NCBI GenBank assembly: GCA_028564925.1
Contig: CM053029.1
Span: 586,995,668-587,059,667, forward strand
Length of the DNA stretch: 64,000 bases
From: Lithobates sylvaticus
Taxonomy: Eukaryota > Chordata > Amphibia > Anura > Ranidae
Direction of reading: 5' to 3'
Under the pieces are notes generated by a model. That model was not told the DNA's origin and made no database searches. It saw only the letters and a program-made list of their open reading frames with translations. Below, in pieces: positions 21,467-33,434 of this stretch. The stretch's first letter is position 1; every line of letters starts with the position of its first letter. Made by a program: the position numbers and the translations under genes.

Positions 21467-21823
21467 GGGCCAGTTCACACCATAGGAAGCGCGTTTTTGA
21501 TGCGTTTTTGGTGCGTTTTTGATGCAGTCCAGTGCATACCCCCCCCCCTTTTTTTTTCCTTAACCTTAAGTATAAACATGGGTATTCCAGTGCATTTTTG
21601 GTGTGTTTAGGTGCGTTCCCATGAGTTTTTGATGCTTTTTACAGCGTTCCAGTACAGTCCAGTGCAGGAAAAAAAATTCTACTTTTTTTTTTCTGGAACT
21701 GGAATGCAATGGAACTGCAAGCACTGGTGTGAACTATGCCATTGAAAACCATATAACCTACTTTCTATGCGTAATTGATGCAGAAAAAAAATGCACCGGA
21801 CTGCATGTGTTGTGAACTGGCCC
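21467..21823. mobile_element. Harbinger-like MITE (GGGCCAGTTCACAC ends)
   Basis: GGGCCAGTTCACAC and GTTGTGAACTGGCCC are inverted ends, flanked by TAA (21464-21466, 21824-21826). The interior has GCGTTTTTGATGCG-type short repeats. No coding capacity. Confidence 0.75.
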
Positions 21824-22440
21824 TAAGATCAAAGATACAACTATGTTGGTGTCCCGTGTCAATTTTACATTGTATTTTTTTAAATGTAACTGCCGACTCC
21901 CAAACTGTCATTTGAAGTAAAACACATAGCCAAGTATTATTCTACACAATTATTTTATTGTGCATTAAAAAAAGAAAACAAATAAAATTAGACATGATAT
22001 CTGCCAATAGAACTTAACCAAAAAGTGCATTCTATGCATCCAAAAATATAGAAAATATACAAAATCAAATCATTATTATTCAACCAAAAAATGTCAAAGC
22101 AATAACTCCAAGGCCAATAATAAATAACACGTTATCTCCTCCGATTCCGCAACATGTCTGGTTGGCGAACGGCTGTTCAGAAACGAACTGAAAAGTGCAA
22201 AATGAAAAGTGCAAATCAATACTCACCAAACTTCTACAAACACGAAATTAGCAGAAGGAGCTCAAAGGGTGGCGCTAAAGAGCTGAAAAACAATGTAGTA
22301 CGTCACTACAATCGTATTTGTTGGCCAACAATTGTGTGACCGTGTGTATGCAAGACAAGTTTGGGCCAACGCCCTTCGGAGAAAATTCCACGGTTTTGTT
22401 GGCCAACAATCCGATCGTGTGTACGACGCTTGAGGGTAAA
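21824..22440. repeat. Interspersed sequence ending in a GTGTGTACGACGC terminus
   Basis: No gene. 22300-22430 contains TTGTTGGCCAACAA palindromes and ends CCGATCGTGTGTACGACGC, like the far end of a MITE related to 18528-18790. Confidence 0.4.
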
Positions 22441-23319
22441 ACAAATCTTAATGCCTAAACCCTCTTTTGCAACTTTGACATGTGTTAGTAAAGCTGTACA
22501 AATCATCACAACTACTTTGTGCATCCAGGTGGATTATACCGCATTTTTTTCAGGACAAATTGGGATTTTATTTGGTGGTAAATGGTAATGGATATCTCCT
22601 GATTTTTTTTCTTTTTTTTAATTAACGGTATATTTCTTGCTACTACCATAACCTTCCACCAAAGGACAAATCAAAATAAATTCTCCTTCTTCTGACAATC
22701 GCAGCAATACCACATATGTGTATGTTAGTTGTTGTTTGTACCCGTAGCACAGCGCAGAAACAATAGTGCGCCTTTTGTATCCTACCTAAAACACACTGAC
22801 ACAAAAAAAATTTTTTAAAAAGAGAATCCTGCCCAAAAAAATACTGACCCTGACCTTTGAACCTGACCTTGACCCAGACACTAACCCTGGGGCTGACCTA
22901 GATCAAACCTTGATCTAGGGTTTGTTTGTTTTTTTAATTATTAATTATTTTAATAATTTATTTATAAATTACATTTTTTTAATTATTATTAATATTTTTT
23001 TTTTCTACACACTTTTTTTTTTCTATCTCTGCAAAAAAAAAACAATGTATCTCTCTCGTCCATTCACAGAGACAGAAAACACGGAGGTGGGCTTCACAGT
23101 GACTGAATACAGTGATAGCCAATCAGAGGCTATCAAAGCGATCAGATGACCAGGAATCGCATGTTTCGAGTCCTGATCATTAGAATCGGGCCAGGAACTG
23201 TCGGTGAGACCCTAGTCTCTGTACTGGGAGCGCTGTGCGCACAAAGGGGGAACCGCAAACATGCGGCCCCCACGGAAAAGTTGGCGTAAAGGGGTTGAAT
23301 GAAACAAAAAACAAACATA
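22441..23319. repeat. Diverged copy of the 13.98-15.11 kb repeat family plus AT-rich sequence
   Basis: CTTCTGACAATCGCAGCAATACCACATATGTG-like sequence at 22690-22722 corresponds to 14420-14450. 22840-22915 has short CTGACCTTGA repeats. 22920-23040 is A/T-rich. No gene. Confidence 0.45.
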
Positions 23320-23545
23320 ATACACTGCTCTGGTTTTGCACAGAGCAGCTCCGATCCTCCTCTTCTCGTCCCCCCTTTGGCTCCTCCTCCTTGACAGTGC
23401 CCCCAATAGAAAGCTGCTTGCAGTGGGGGCACTGGCACTCCCAAGCCTTGCTCTATACCTCCAGAAGACACATAAAGTTATGGCTCAGGCCCACCCCCTC
23501 TCCTCATTGGCTCACTGGCTGTGATTGACTTCAGTGGGATCCAAT
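23320..23545. repeat. Interspersed repeat (GCACAGAGCAGC type)
   Basis: Starts CTCTGGTTTTGCACAGAGCAG. A reverse-oriented relative appears at 63061-63600 (GGATCGGGGCCACTCTGTGC). No gene. Confidence 0.45.
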
Positions 23546-23549
23546 GGCT

Positions 23550-24419
23550 CCGGTCGGGACCCCCATGAGGCCGGTCGCGGGTCCCGCGGACTCGATCGCC
23601 ACGGGGACACCCGCGATCGTCTCACAGGAAGGCTGAACGGGGAGATGCGGAAATAAACAGCATCTCCCCGTTCTGCCTAGCAACTAGTGATGCTGATCTC
23701 TGCTCCCTGTGATTGGAGCAGAGATCAGCATTCACTAGCTGACAGCCACGCCCCCCCACAGTAAGAAACACACCTCTAGGCACACTTAACCCCTACACTG
23801 CCACCTAGTGGTTAACCCCTTCACTGCCAGTGTCATTTACACAGGAATCAATGCATTTAAATAGCACTGATTTCTGTATAAATGACAATGGTCATAAAAA
23901 TGTGTCAAAAATGTCCGATGTGTCCGCCATAATGTCACAGTCACAATAAAAATCGCTGATCGCCGCCATTACTAATAAAAAAAAAATATTAATAAAAATG
24001 CTATAAAACTATCCCCTATCTTGTAAACGCTATAACTTCTGCGCAAACCAATCAATAATCGCTTATTGCGATTTTTTTTACCAAAAATATGTAGAAGAAT
24101 ACGTATCGGCCTAAACTGAGGAAAAAAAATGTTTTTTTATATATTTTTGGGGGATATTTATTATAGCAAAAAATAAAAAAGAATGCGTTTTTTCAAAATT
24201 GTCGCTCTATTTTTGTTTATATATTAAAAAATAAAAACCGCAGGGGCGATCAAATACCACCAAAAGAAAGCTCTATTTGTGGGGAAAAAAGCACGTCAAT
24301 TTTGTTTGGGAGCCACGTCGCAACGACCGCGCAATTGTCAGTTAAAGCGAGGCAGTCGCGAATCGCAAAAAGGGGCCGGGGCCTTTGGCTGCAAATTGGT
24401 CCGGTCTGAAAGTGGTTAA
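23550..24419 (-). mobile_element. TTAA-family element (minus orientation)
   Basis: Ends AAGTGGTTAA at 24410-24419 and runs leftward. It is the reverse-oriented counterpart of 62115-63060: AACAGCATCTCCCCGTTCTG, GAGATCAGCATTCACTA, GTGTCATTTACACAGGAAT and ATCGCCGCCATTACTA all occur in both. Family core at 24246-24284. No protein frame. Confidence 0.75.
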
Positions 24420-24820
24420 GAATAAATACTGGAATATAATTTTTTTAAACCAGAGTTAAAGCGTTTGTTATCCCCAACACTTCATATTCCTGATAGGTGC
24501 CTGCTGTACCGTGTACTTGTATGAAAAAGTCTCCTGTTCCCTTTGTATTGCTTCCTTTGAGTGGAATCCCTGGTGTTCCTGCCAGTCCCCTTGCTTTCCT
24601 ATTAAAAACTGACCACACTAAGCAGGAGGGCACACCATGGTCAGTTCTCTAGCTATTCTGGGAACTCAGCCTGCTCTCCTCCAATGATCAGACTTGTCCT
24701 GACACACCCCCCCCTGAACAGCTATTCACTGGGAAGCTCAGTGTACTGCTGCTTCTCCTCCCCCCAGCTCTTATGCAGCTGAGAACAGACGGAATGTGAT
24801 CACTTATAAAAAAAGGAAAA
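24420..24820. other. Unclassified sequence, no gene seen
   Basis: Moderately complex sequence left of the DIRS element. The minus-strand frame at 24445-24633 has no supporting signal. Confidence 0.3.
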
Positions 24821-24863
24821 AAAACGGAAAATTTATATCAAATACTTACCGTAATTTTCCTTT

Positions 24864-24970
24864 CCTGATAGGCTCCATGGCAGCATACGTGTGGGTTGGC
24901 CCCGCCTCCATAACTACCCAATAGGACCCCTCTCCCATAAATCTTTGCTCCTGGCTGCTATCCGTGTTCC
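24864..24970. repeat. Left inverted terminal repeat of the DIRS element
   Basis: Runs from CCTGATAGGCTCCATGG to GCTATCCGTGTTCC. It is the reverse complement of 35232-35338 with one difference seen. Confidence 0.9.
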
Positions 24971-25007
24971 GTAACTAGCCTACTCCAGACATTTGGGAGG
25001 GAACTCC

Positions 25008-25108
25008 TGCTGCCATGGAGCCTATCAGGAAAGGAAAATTACGGTAAGTATTTGATATAAATTTTCCGTTTTCCTGACAGGCTCCATGGCAGCATACGTG
25101 TGGGAAAT
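25008..25108. repeat. Internal complementary region of the DIRS element
   Basis: 25008-25072 is the exact reverse complement of the left end (24821-24885). 25073-25108 continues as the reverse complement of the right end (35303-35338). The segment therefore spans the junction of the two ends, as the internal complementary region of DIRS elements does when it templates the circular intermediate. Confidence 0.85.
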
Positions 25109-25423
25109 AACTCGCCAAACACACCCGGGTGGGCAAAATGTTGAGCAAAGAAAACCAAAATGTATTTATCATTGTCCACCGACAATACTTGTAAACCAAA
25201 ATTAATAGAAGACAGCGCAGCTGGCTCAACACAATAGTGAGATACAAAAGTGTTAATTGTGGACCAAGAGGCCGCTCTACAAATAATTTCAGGCTCCACA
25301 TGCCGAGAGGCCGCCTATGAGGTCGAGATGCTCCGCGTTGAATGAGCCGTCACTGCCTCAGGAGGAGCCAAGCCCTTAGCTCTGTATGCCCTTTGAATCG
25401 TCTGCACAATCCAAGTGGAAATT
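25109..25423 (-). mobile_element. DIRS tyrosine recombinase, distal part
   Basis: Minus-strand translation gives the C-terminal recombinase region next to the internal complementary region, including stretches such as EIICRAASWSTINTFVSHY. It is separated from the proximal part (30430-30951) by the hAT insertion. Fossil. Confidence 0.6.
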
Positions 25424-25431
25424 GACCTAAC

Positions 25432-28400
25432 CATGGGCGTCCGCAGAACTTTTTTCAGGGGGGGGCATCATTTTAAGGTCTGGTCGTGTGATCTTACCTG
25501 TGTCAGTCAACAGCGGCTGCAGGGGAGAAAGCGCTTGGTGACGGCTGATAAAGCCTGATGAGGTGATGTCACCCATAGGTTCCCATGTCACAGTTGTTAT
25601 TGGTGCTCCGTCCTCTCCCCTGCATACACTGCTGGATCACACAGGTGAGATAACATGACCAGATTGGAACAGTCTGAAAATAGGTTAGTCTGCATAGGTG
25701 TTAGGGGTAAGGGGACGGGGGGCAGTTTTTAAGGCTAGCGCAAGCTGGAATTCTACTTTCAATCTACCCTCCCTATTGGTGGCTTGTGGCAGTGTTAAAG
25801 CAGAGCTCCACCCAAAAGGGGAAGCACCACTTGTTTGCACCCTCCCCCCTTCCACTGCCACATTTGGCACTTTTTGGGGTAGAGAGTGTACCTGGTTTTG
25901 CTGTGGTGATCTGAGCCACATGCAAAACCATGCAAAATATGCTGCGAGCGACCACAGCAAGTAAAGGTATAAATAAACATACAATTAGGCAATCAATCAA
26001 TTACAAAAATAAATAAAAAATACACCTGCATGGTGCAGCATTGGCTTAAGACAGTGGGGATTTTAAAATCTGTATGGACACAATAGCATCTTTATGCGGT
26101 TGTGCCCATATAGCTGCTTTTGTGCCCATATAGATGCTGGTGTGCCTCAAAAGCAGTTATATGGGCACAATAGCATAAAGATGATAAAAGGGGAATGCAT
26201 CTCCAATGGTTGAGACGCAGGAGCTTTCATTCTTTTACCAGTGTAGGACCCACTAATTAAGGGGTACTTTGACACAGTAAGTGGGCTGCCATATAGTGTG
26301 ACCAAATCCCCATAGTTTTTGAATATATTCAGGTGTTTTTAAATAGCCTTGCAGGATTTAAAATGTAATTTTTGTATATGTGCAAGACACATTACAAGAG
26401 ACGGTCAGAGACTGCAGCCATACTACAGGAGAGGGTCAGAGACTGCAGCCATGCTACAGGAGAGGGTCAGAGACTGCAGCCATACTACAGGAGAGGGTCA
26501 GAGACTGCAGCCATGCTACAGGAGAGGGTCAGAGACTGCAGCCATGCTACAGGAGAGGGTCAGAGACTGCAGCCATGCTACAGGAGAGGGTCAGAGACTG
26601 CAGCCATGATACAGGAGAGGGTCAGAGACTGCAGACATGATACAGGAGAGGGTCAGAGACTGCAGACATGATACAGGAGAGGGTCAGAGACTGCAGACAT
26701 GATACAGGAGAGGGTCAGAGGCTGCAGCCATACTACAAGAGAGGGTCAGAGGCTGCAGCCATACTACAAGAGAGGGTCAGAGGCTGCAGCCATACTACAG
26801 GAGAGGGTCAGAGGCTGCAGCCATACTACAGGAGAGGGTCAGAGGCTGCAGCCATACTACAGGAGAGGGTCAGAGACTGCAGCCATGATACAGGAGAGGG
26901 TCAGAGACTGCAGCCATGATACAGGAGAGGGTCAGAGACTGCAGCCATGATACAGGAGAGGGTCAGAGACTGCAGACATGATACAGGAGAGGGTCAGAGA
27001 CTGCAGACATGATACAGGAGAGGGTCAGAGACTGCAGACATGATACAGGAGAGGGTCAGAGACTGCAGACATAGCACAGGAGAGGGTCAGAGACTGCAGA
27101 CATAGCACAGGAGAGGGTCAGAGACTGCAGACATAGCACAGGAGAGGGTCCGAGACTGCAGACATAGCACAGGAGAGGGTCCGAGACTGCAGACATAGCA
27201 CAGGAGAGGGTCCGAGACTGCAGACATAGCACAGGAGAGGGTCCGAGACTGCAGACATAGCACAGGAGAGGGTCAGAGACTGCAGACATAGCACAGGAGA
27301 GGGTCCGAGACTGCAGACATAGCACAGGAGAGGGTCCGAGACTGCAGACATAGCACAGGAGAGGGTCCGAGACTGCAGACATAGCACAGGAGAGGGTCCG
27401 AGACTGCAGACATAGCACAGGAGAGGGTCCGAGACTGCAGACATAGCACAGGAGAGGGTCCGAGACTGCAGACATAGCACAGGAGAGGGTCAGAGACTGC
27501 AGACATAGCACAGGAGAGGGTCAGAGACTGCAGACATAGCACAGGAGAGGGTCCGAGACTGCAGACATGATACAGTAGAGGGTCAGAGACTGCAGACATA
27601 GCACAGGAGAGGGTCCGAGACTGCAGACATAGCACAGGAGAGGGTCAGAGACTGCAGACATAGCACAGGAGAGGGTCAGAGACTGCAGACATAGCACAGG
27701 AGAGGGTCCGAGACTGCAGACATAGCACAGGAGAGGGTCCGAGACTGCAGACATAGCACAGGAGAGGGTCCGAGACTGCAGACATAGCACAGGAGAGGGT
27801 CCGAGACTGCAGACATATCACAGGAGAGGGTCCGAGACTGCAGACATAGCACAGGAGAGGGTCCGAGACTGCAGACATAGCACAGGAGAGGGTCAGAGAC
27901 TGCAGACATAGCACAGGAGAGGGTCAGAGACTGCAGACATAGCACAGGAGAGGGTCCGAGACTGCAGACATGATACAGTAGAGGGTCAGAGACTGCAGAC
28001 ATAGCACAGGAGAGGGTCAGAGACTGCAGACATAGCACAGGAGAGGGTCAGAGACTGCAGACATAGCACAGGAGAGGGTCAGAGACTGCAGACATAGCAC
28101 AGGAGAGGGTCCGAGACTGCAGACATGATACAGTAGAGGGTCAGAGACTGCAGACATAGCACAGGAGAGGGTCCGAGACTGCAGACATAGCACAGGAGAG
28201 GGTCAGAGACTGCAGACATAGCACAGGAGAGGGTCAGAGACTGCAGACATAGCACAGGAGAGGGTCCGAGACTGCAGACATAGCACAGGAGAGGGTCCGA
28301 GACTGCAGACATAGCACAGGAGAGGGTCCGAGACTGCAGACATAGCACAGGAGAGGGTCCGAGACTGCAGACATAGCACAGGAGAGGGTCCGAGACTGCA

Positions 28401-30421
28401 GACATAGCACAGGAGAGGGTCCGAGACTGCAGACATAGCACAGGAGAGGGTCAGAGACTGCAGACATAGCACAGGAGAGGGTCCGAGACTGCAGACATGA
28501 TACAGTAGAGGGTCAGAGACTGCAGACATAGCACAGGAGAGGGTCAGAGACTGCAGACATAGCACAGGAGAGGGTCAGAGACTGCAGACATAGCACAGGA
28601 GAGGGTCAGAGACTGCAGACATAGCACAGGAGAGGGTCCGAGACTGCAGACATGATACAGTAGAGGGTCAGAGACTGCAGACATAGCACAGGAGAGGGTC
28701 CGAGACTGCAGACATAGCACAGGAGAGGGTCAGAGACTGCAGACATAGCACAGGAGAGGGTCAGAGACTGCAGACATAGCACAGGAGAGGGTCCGAGACT
28801 GCAGACATAGCACAGGAGAGGGTCCGAGACTGCAGACATAGCACAGGAGAGGGTCCGAGACTGCAGACATAGCACAGGAGAGGGTCCGAGACTGCAGACA
28901 TAGCACAGGAGAGGGTCCGAGACTGCAGACATAGCACAGGAGAGGGTCAGAGACTGCAGACATAGCACAGGAGAGGGTCCGAGACTGCAGACATGATACA
29001 GTAGAGGGTCAGAGACTGCAGACATAGCACAGGAGAGGGTCAGAGACTGCAGACATAGCACAGGAGAGGGTCAGAGACTGCAGACATAGCACAGGAGAGG
29101 GTCAGAGACTGCAGACATAGCACAGGAGAGGGTCCGAGACTGCAGACATGATACAGTAGAGGGTCAGAGACTGCAGACATAGCACAGGAGAGGGTCCGAG
29201 ACTGCAGACATAGCACAGGAGAGGGTCAGAGACTGCAGACATAGCACAGGAGAGGGTCAGAGACTGCAGACATAGCACAGGAGAGGGTCCGAGACTGCAG
29301 ACATAGCACAGGAGAGGGTCCGAGACTGCAGACATAGCACAGGAGAGGGTCCGAGACTGCAGACATAGCACAGGAGAGGGTCCGAGACTGCAGACAGACA
29401 TAGCACAGGAGAGGGTCAGAGACTGCAGACATAGCACAGGAGAGGGTCCGAGACTGCAGACATGATACAGTAGAGGGTCAGAGACTGCAGACATAGCACA
29501 GGAGAGGGTCAGAGACTGCAGACCTAATACAGGAGAGGGTCAGAGAATGGATGTATGGCTGAACTCAGTGTAAAAGCGTATAGTAGGGCTGCGCCACTCT
29601 ACTTAAAGCAGCTCTTCAAGATTAAGTTAGTAATCCTCCTTTTAAAGTACAGCCAAGTGCCAGAAGACAGTAACACATCCAATTTCCAAAATTCAAATGG
29701 TCTTACAGTGATCTGGTCAGGATTAGTGGAGAAAAGTAAACAGTTAATGAGTCTGTGAAGCTTCTAGCCTGAATCAGCAATAAATCATCCAAAAAACATC
29801 AAACTGCAGCACACACAGAGCTCTGGCTAAATAGCTGAGCTGAAATAGTTAACAGCCAAACATGTGTGACCCTCACTGGACACAGAATGCTGCTGGCTGC
29901 AGCGTCTCCCAGAGATCTTATCAGCAGGTTAGGAAGCTAAAAAAAGAGGAGTACAGAGCCAGAGGGAGAGGAGGCTGATCAGTAACCTGAACACTGACAA
30001 GGCATAGATTTCTGGATGACAGCGGCCTGCCAGCATTATATGTGACATTGCTCTGTGTGCTGCAGGATTGGTTTTGCTGTGGTCATACCATCCTCTATCT
30101 CCTAGGCTTCAGGTACTGTGTATCTCCCTCCCGACGCCCCCACTCATCCCCGATCCAGCACCTGTGTACATTTAAATGTGGCGGGCTGCGGGGGGGGGGG
30201 GGGGTTACACTGTCTGCTGCATGATGGTTATTTGCTCCTCCGACCCTCGCTGCTACACATTTTCTCAGCCAGCCCCTCCTTCTGTTCACTGCACAGCCGC
30301 GCTTCTCGCTCAGCTGTTCTTTAAAAAAAAAAAAAAAAGTTCCAGAGCTCATAGCTGACAGCGGCCCCGATTCCAGGGGGGGGCACTTGACCCCCCTTGC
30401 CTCTATCTGCGGACGCCCATG
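25432..30421. mobile_element. 4990-bp hAT element carrying a giant 31-bp array
   Basis: The ends CATGGGCGTCCGCAGA and TCTGCGGACGCCCATG are perfect inverted repeats. The 8-bp duplication GACCTAAC lies at 25424-25431 and 30422-30429. It inserted into the tyrosine-recombinase part of the DIRS element. Near both ends sits a GGGGGGGCA / GGGGGGCAC run. No transposase frame is seen, so it is non-autonomous. More than 60% of its length is the tandem array at 26395-29548. 25432-26394 and 29549-30421 are otherwise unremarkable; they include a palindrome around TGTGCCCATATAGC (26098-26170). Confidence 0.9.
26395..29548. repeat. 31-bp minisatellite, about 100 copies with higher-order structure
   Basis: Unit ACAGGAGAGGGTCAGAGACT + GCAGACATAGC. 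The left part (to ~27060) is richer in GCAGCCAT and TGATAC variants; the right part alternates GTCAGAG and GTCCGAG units. A marker unit with GATACAGTAG recurs at 27569, 27972, 28127, 28499, 28654, 28995, 29150 and 29464. Since 31 is not a multiple of 3 and few stops arise, long frames stay open on both strands; they are not genes. Confidence 0.97.
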
Positions 30422-30429
30422 GACCTAAC

Positions 30430-30951
30430 TGACGCTCGCATCCCTTTGTTCTTGCCATGAAGAAGGACGAAGAGGAATTCCGTTTGCCTGAATGGAGCCG
30501 TTGCTTCCAGATACTGCTTTAAGGTGTGACCTACATCAAGAGGATGAATATCTTGGTCATTTGATGTTTTGAAGGTAGGGAGTACAATCTCCTGATTCTC
30601 ATGGAAGACCGTGGTCACTTTTGGGTTTGACCCTAACATTGGAATCATTACCACTCTGTCTGCAAAAAAGGTCAGAAAGGGTTCCTCTGAACCAAGATTC
30701 CTGATCTCCGACACCCTTTTCGCTGACGTTATTGCCACTAGGAAGATAGTCTTAAGTGTGAGATCCTTAACAGACAAAGGTTCAACAGAATCTTTCCCAA
30801 GATTTGACAGAAAATTCAGAACTAATGGAAGGTCCCATTTGGGGAACCTGGGTCTTCTTTGTGGTATGAGCCTGATGGCACCCTTAAAGAACTGACGAAC
30901 TACGGCGTGATTCGCCCATGAGACTCCCGTGAAGGCCGAGATGGCTGACAC
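30430..30951 (-). mobile_element. DIRS tyrosine recombinase, proximal part
   Basis: Minus-strand translation shows a recombinase-like region with the conserved box ITSAKRVSEIRNL, which holds the first catalytic arginine of tyrosine recombinases. The remainder lies beyond the hAT insertion at 25109-25423. Fossil. Confidence 0.75.
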
Positions 30952-31002
30952 TTGTACTCTGGCTGACTGCCAGAGATAAATCCAGTCCAGATTGAGGAAA
31001 GC

Positions 31003-32016
31003 TCAGAATATCATGAACTGCTGGAGAGTTACGAGAATTTCTCTTAATGACATGTGTACAGTAAACCTGGACCATATGCGCTCGTACACCCTATTAGTAC
31101 TTCTTCGTCTGGCGCTAAGAAGGGTTGGAATAGCTTCTTCTGGGCAACCAAGGGCTTCTAGCCTTCCCCTCTCAAGAACCACACCTTGAGGTGTAGACAA
31201 GATGGGCACGGGTGTAACGTCGTGCCTTGGGACAATAGATCTGGCCTGAGAGGCAGGGAAATTGGATCTTGATAGCTGAGGAGTAGCAGCAGAGGAAACC
31301 ACGGCCTGTTGGGCCAGAATGGAATGACCGCAATGATCTCCACCTTTTCTGTTCTGAGTCTCCGCAGAAACTGTAGAATCACCGGGACTGGAGGGAAGGC
31401 ATAGGCCCTCTGGAAATCCCAACTGGTCGTGAGAGCACCTATCCCGAATGCCTGAGGGTCCTTGAACCTCGCAAGGTACTTGGGCATCTTGAAATTGCAC
31501 GGGGAAGCGAACAGATCGACCTCCGGAGACACTCCCAGTGTTAGGAGCCACTCGAAAACTTCTCTGTGAAGGGACCACTCGTTGTTGTCCAACTCGACCC
31601 GAGACAAGAAGTCTGCTTGCACATTCTGGACCCCCGGAATGTATACTGCCGAGATGTTGGCTAAGTTCTTTCGAGCCCAACTCATTAAAGGCTCCACTTC
31701 TTGTAACAGGGACCAGCTGTGAGTCCCGCCTTGTTTCCTTATGTATGCCACTGCCGTTGTGTTGTCCAACCTTAGCATGACGGAAGAGTTCAACACTAGA
31801 TGGCGAAAGGATAGGAGTGCCTGAAAGGCTGCCCTCAGTTCCAGAATGTTGGAGACGACTCCTTGGGACGGGAATGTCCACCTGCCCTGAGCCACATCCG
31901 AACGGCAACCCCTGGTTGCTGGCATCCGAAATCACAGTGATCCATGAGATGGGAATAATCAAATGATGGTTGCGCAGATTCTTCCCTTGAAGCCACCAGA
32001 GGAGAGATGTCCTCAT
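31003..32016 (-). mobile_element. DIRS RNase H and downstream domain
   Basis: Minus-strand translation includes the RNase H start ISDASNQG, then ELRAAFQALLSF and LRLDNTTAVAYIRKQGGTHS, followed by PEVDLFASPCNFKMPKY, a motif typical of DIRS pol downstream of RNase H. Part of the broken element. Confidence 0.8.
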
Positions 32017-32150
32017 AGATGGGGTAAGAAAGATGCGCTGATTCTGATTGACAGAGTTCCATTGATGCAGAAACCCCTTCTGAAAAAGACGAGTATGCCA
32101 CTGGGCCCACTACACCATGGGAATGGTTGCTGTCATTGTGCCAATTATTT

Positions 32151-33370
32151 TCAGGCACTGGAGAGCAGAAGGTGAGAAGATCCAAGATCTGCAAGAATCC
32201 TGTCTCGGATCACCACGATTTTCTCCTCTGGGAGGGAGATGGTACCCTCCACGGTGTTGAATTGAGCGCCCAAGAACAGAAGGGACTGACACGGTTCCAG
32301 CTGACTCTTCTCTAAATTCAGGAGCCACCCGAACTCTTGCAGGGTAGAGATGACAAGCTCTTTGTGATCTAATATCTGATCCTTGCTCTGAGATAGTAAA
32401 AGCAAGTCGTCCAGGTAGTGGTGGAGACGAACACCCTTGACCCTGAGAAGAGCCACTACCGCCAATAGCACCTTGGAGAAGACCCGGGGTGACGTGGTTA
32501 ACCCGAAGGGTAGACATGTGAACTGTAGGTGTTGGTTGCCTACCGCAAAGCGGAGGAATTTGTGAAAGTCCTTTGTCACAGGCACGTGAAAAGACGCGTC
32601 TTTCAGGTCGATTGATATTAACCAGTCTCCCAGGTGTACCGACTGTTGTATGGTAAGCAGGGACTCCATCTTGAATTTTTCCTTGCAAATGAAGGAATTG
32701 AGATGGGTCAGGTCTATTACTGGCCTCCATGTGCCGTTTTCTTCTGCACCATAAACAGGGGTGAATACATGCCTTCGCCCCGTTCTTCCTCTGGGACGGG
32801 TACGACTGCGCCTTGTTCCAATAAACAGCTCACATAGGTCAATAGGACCTGTCTTTTCTCTTCTGAGCCTGGAAGAGTTGTAGGGATAAATCTGAGTTTT
32901 GGAGTGTTGCTGAAGACCCATTTGTGACCGGACGACACCGTCTTTGCGGTCCAATAGTCCCGAATTGAGGCCGCCCAAACATGTTTGAAGTGGAGAAGAC
33001 GAGCCCCCACCCGACATGTTTGAGCGGGCCCAATTTCAAAAGGACTTCCCAGAGTCCTAGTTCCCAGAGGAACCACCTTTAGAGGCCTTCTTAAAAGAAG
33101 ACTGCCTGGACCTCCATGTCCTGGAGAATTCCCGGCCAGGTTTGTAGCTGCGTGCATCCCTGGCACGATCCGCATTCTGCCTTCTTGGAAAAGAGCGTCT
33201 TTGGTTTTGAGGACGCCTGTCCTGAGGGAGAAAACCAGATTTCCCACCTGTGGCCCGGGATATGGCAGAATCAAGCTTATTGCCGAATAATGAGGACCCT
33301 TAAAAGGGGATGCGGCACCAAGCCTGCTTAGATGCAGGGTCTGCGAGCCACGGACGGAGCCACAACGCAC
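32151..33370 (-). mobile_element. DIRS reverse transcriptase
   Basis: Minus-strand translation has WRPVIDLTHLNSFI, DLKDASFHVPV, LPFGLTTSPRVFSK and the active-site box HHYLDDLLLL, followed by LEKSQLEPCQSLLFLGA. These are the ordered blocks of a DIRS-type reverse transcriptase. Part of the broken element. Confidence 0.85.
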
Positions 33371-33434
33371 GGCGTGCTGAAACGGCTGCCAGCATATCCC
33401 GAGACATCAGGCAAATGACATCAATGGATGCCTC

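Noticed and set aside
27056-29494. Several 120-151 codon minus-strand frames rich in Cys, Leu and Ser
   Set aside because: All are translations of the 31-bp minisatellite and recur at each 93-bp step.
26395-29548. CRISPR-like array
   Set aside because: Units are directly adjacent with no unique spacers, and the genome is clearly eukaryotic.
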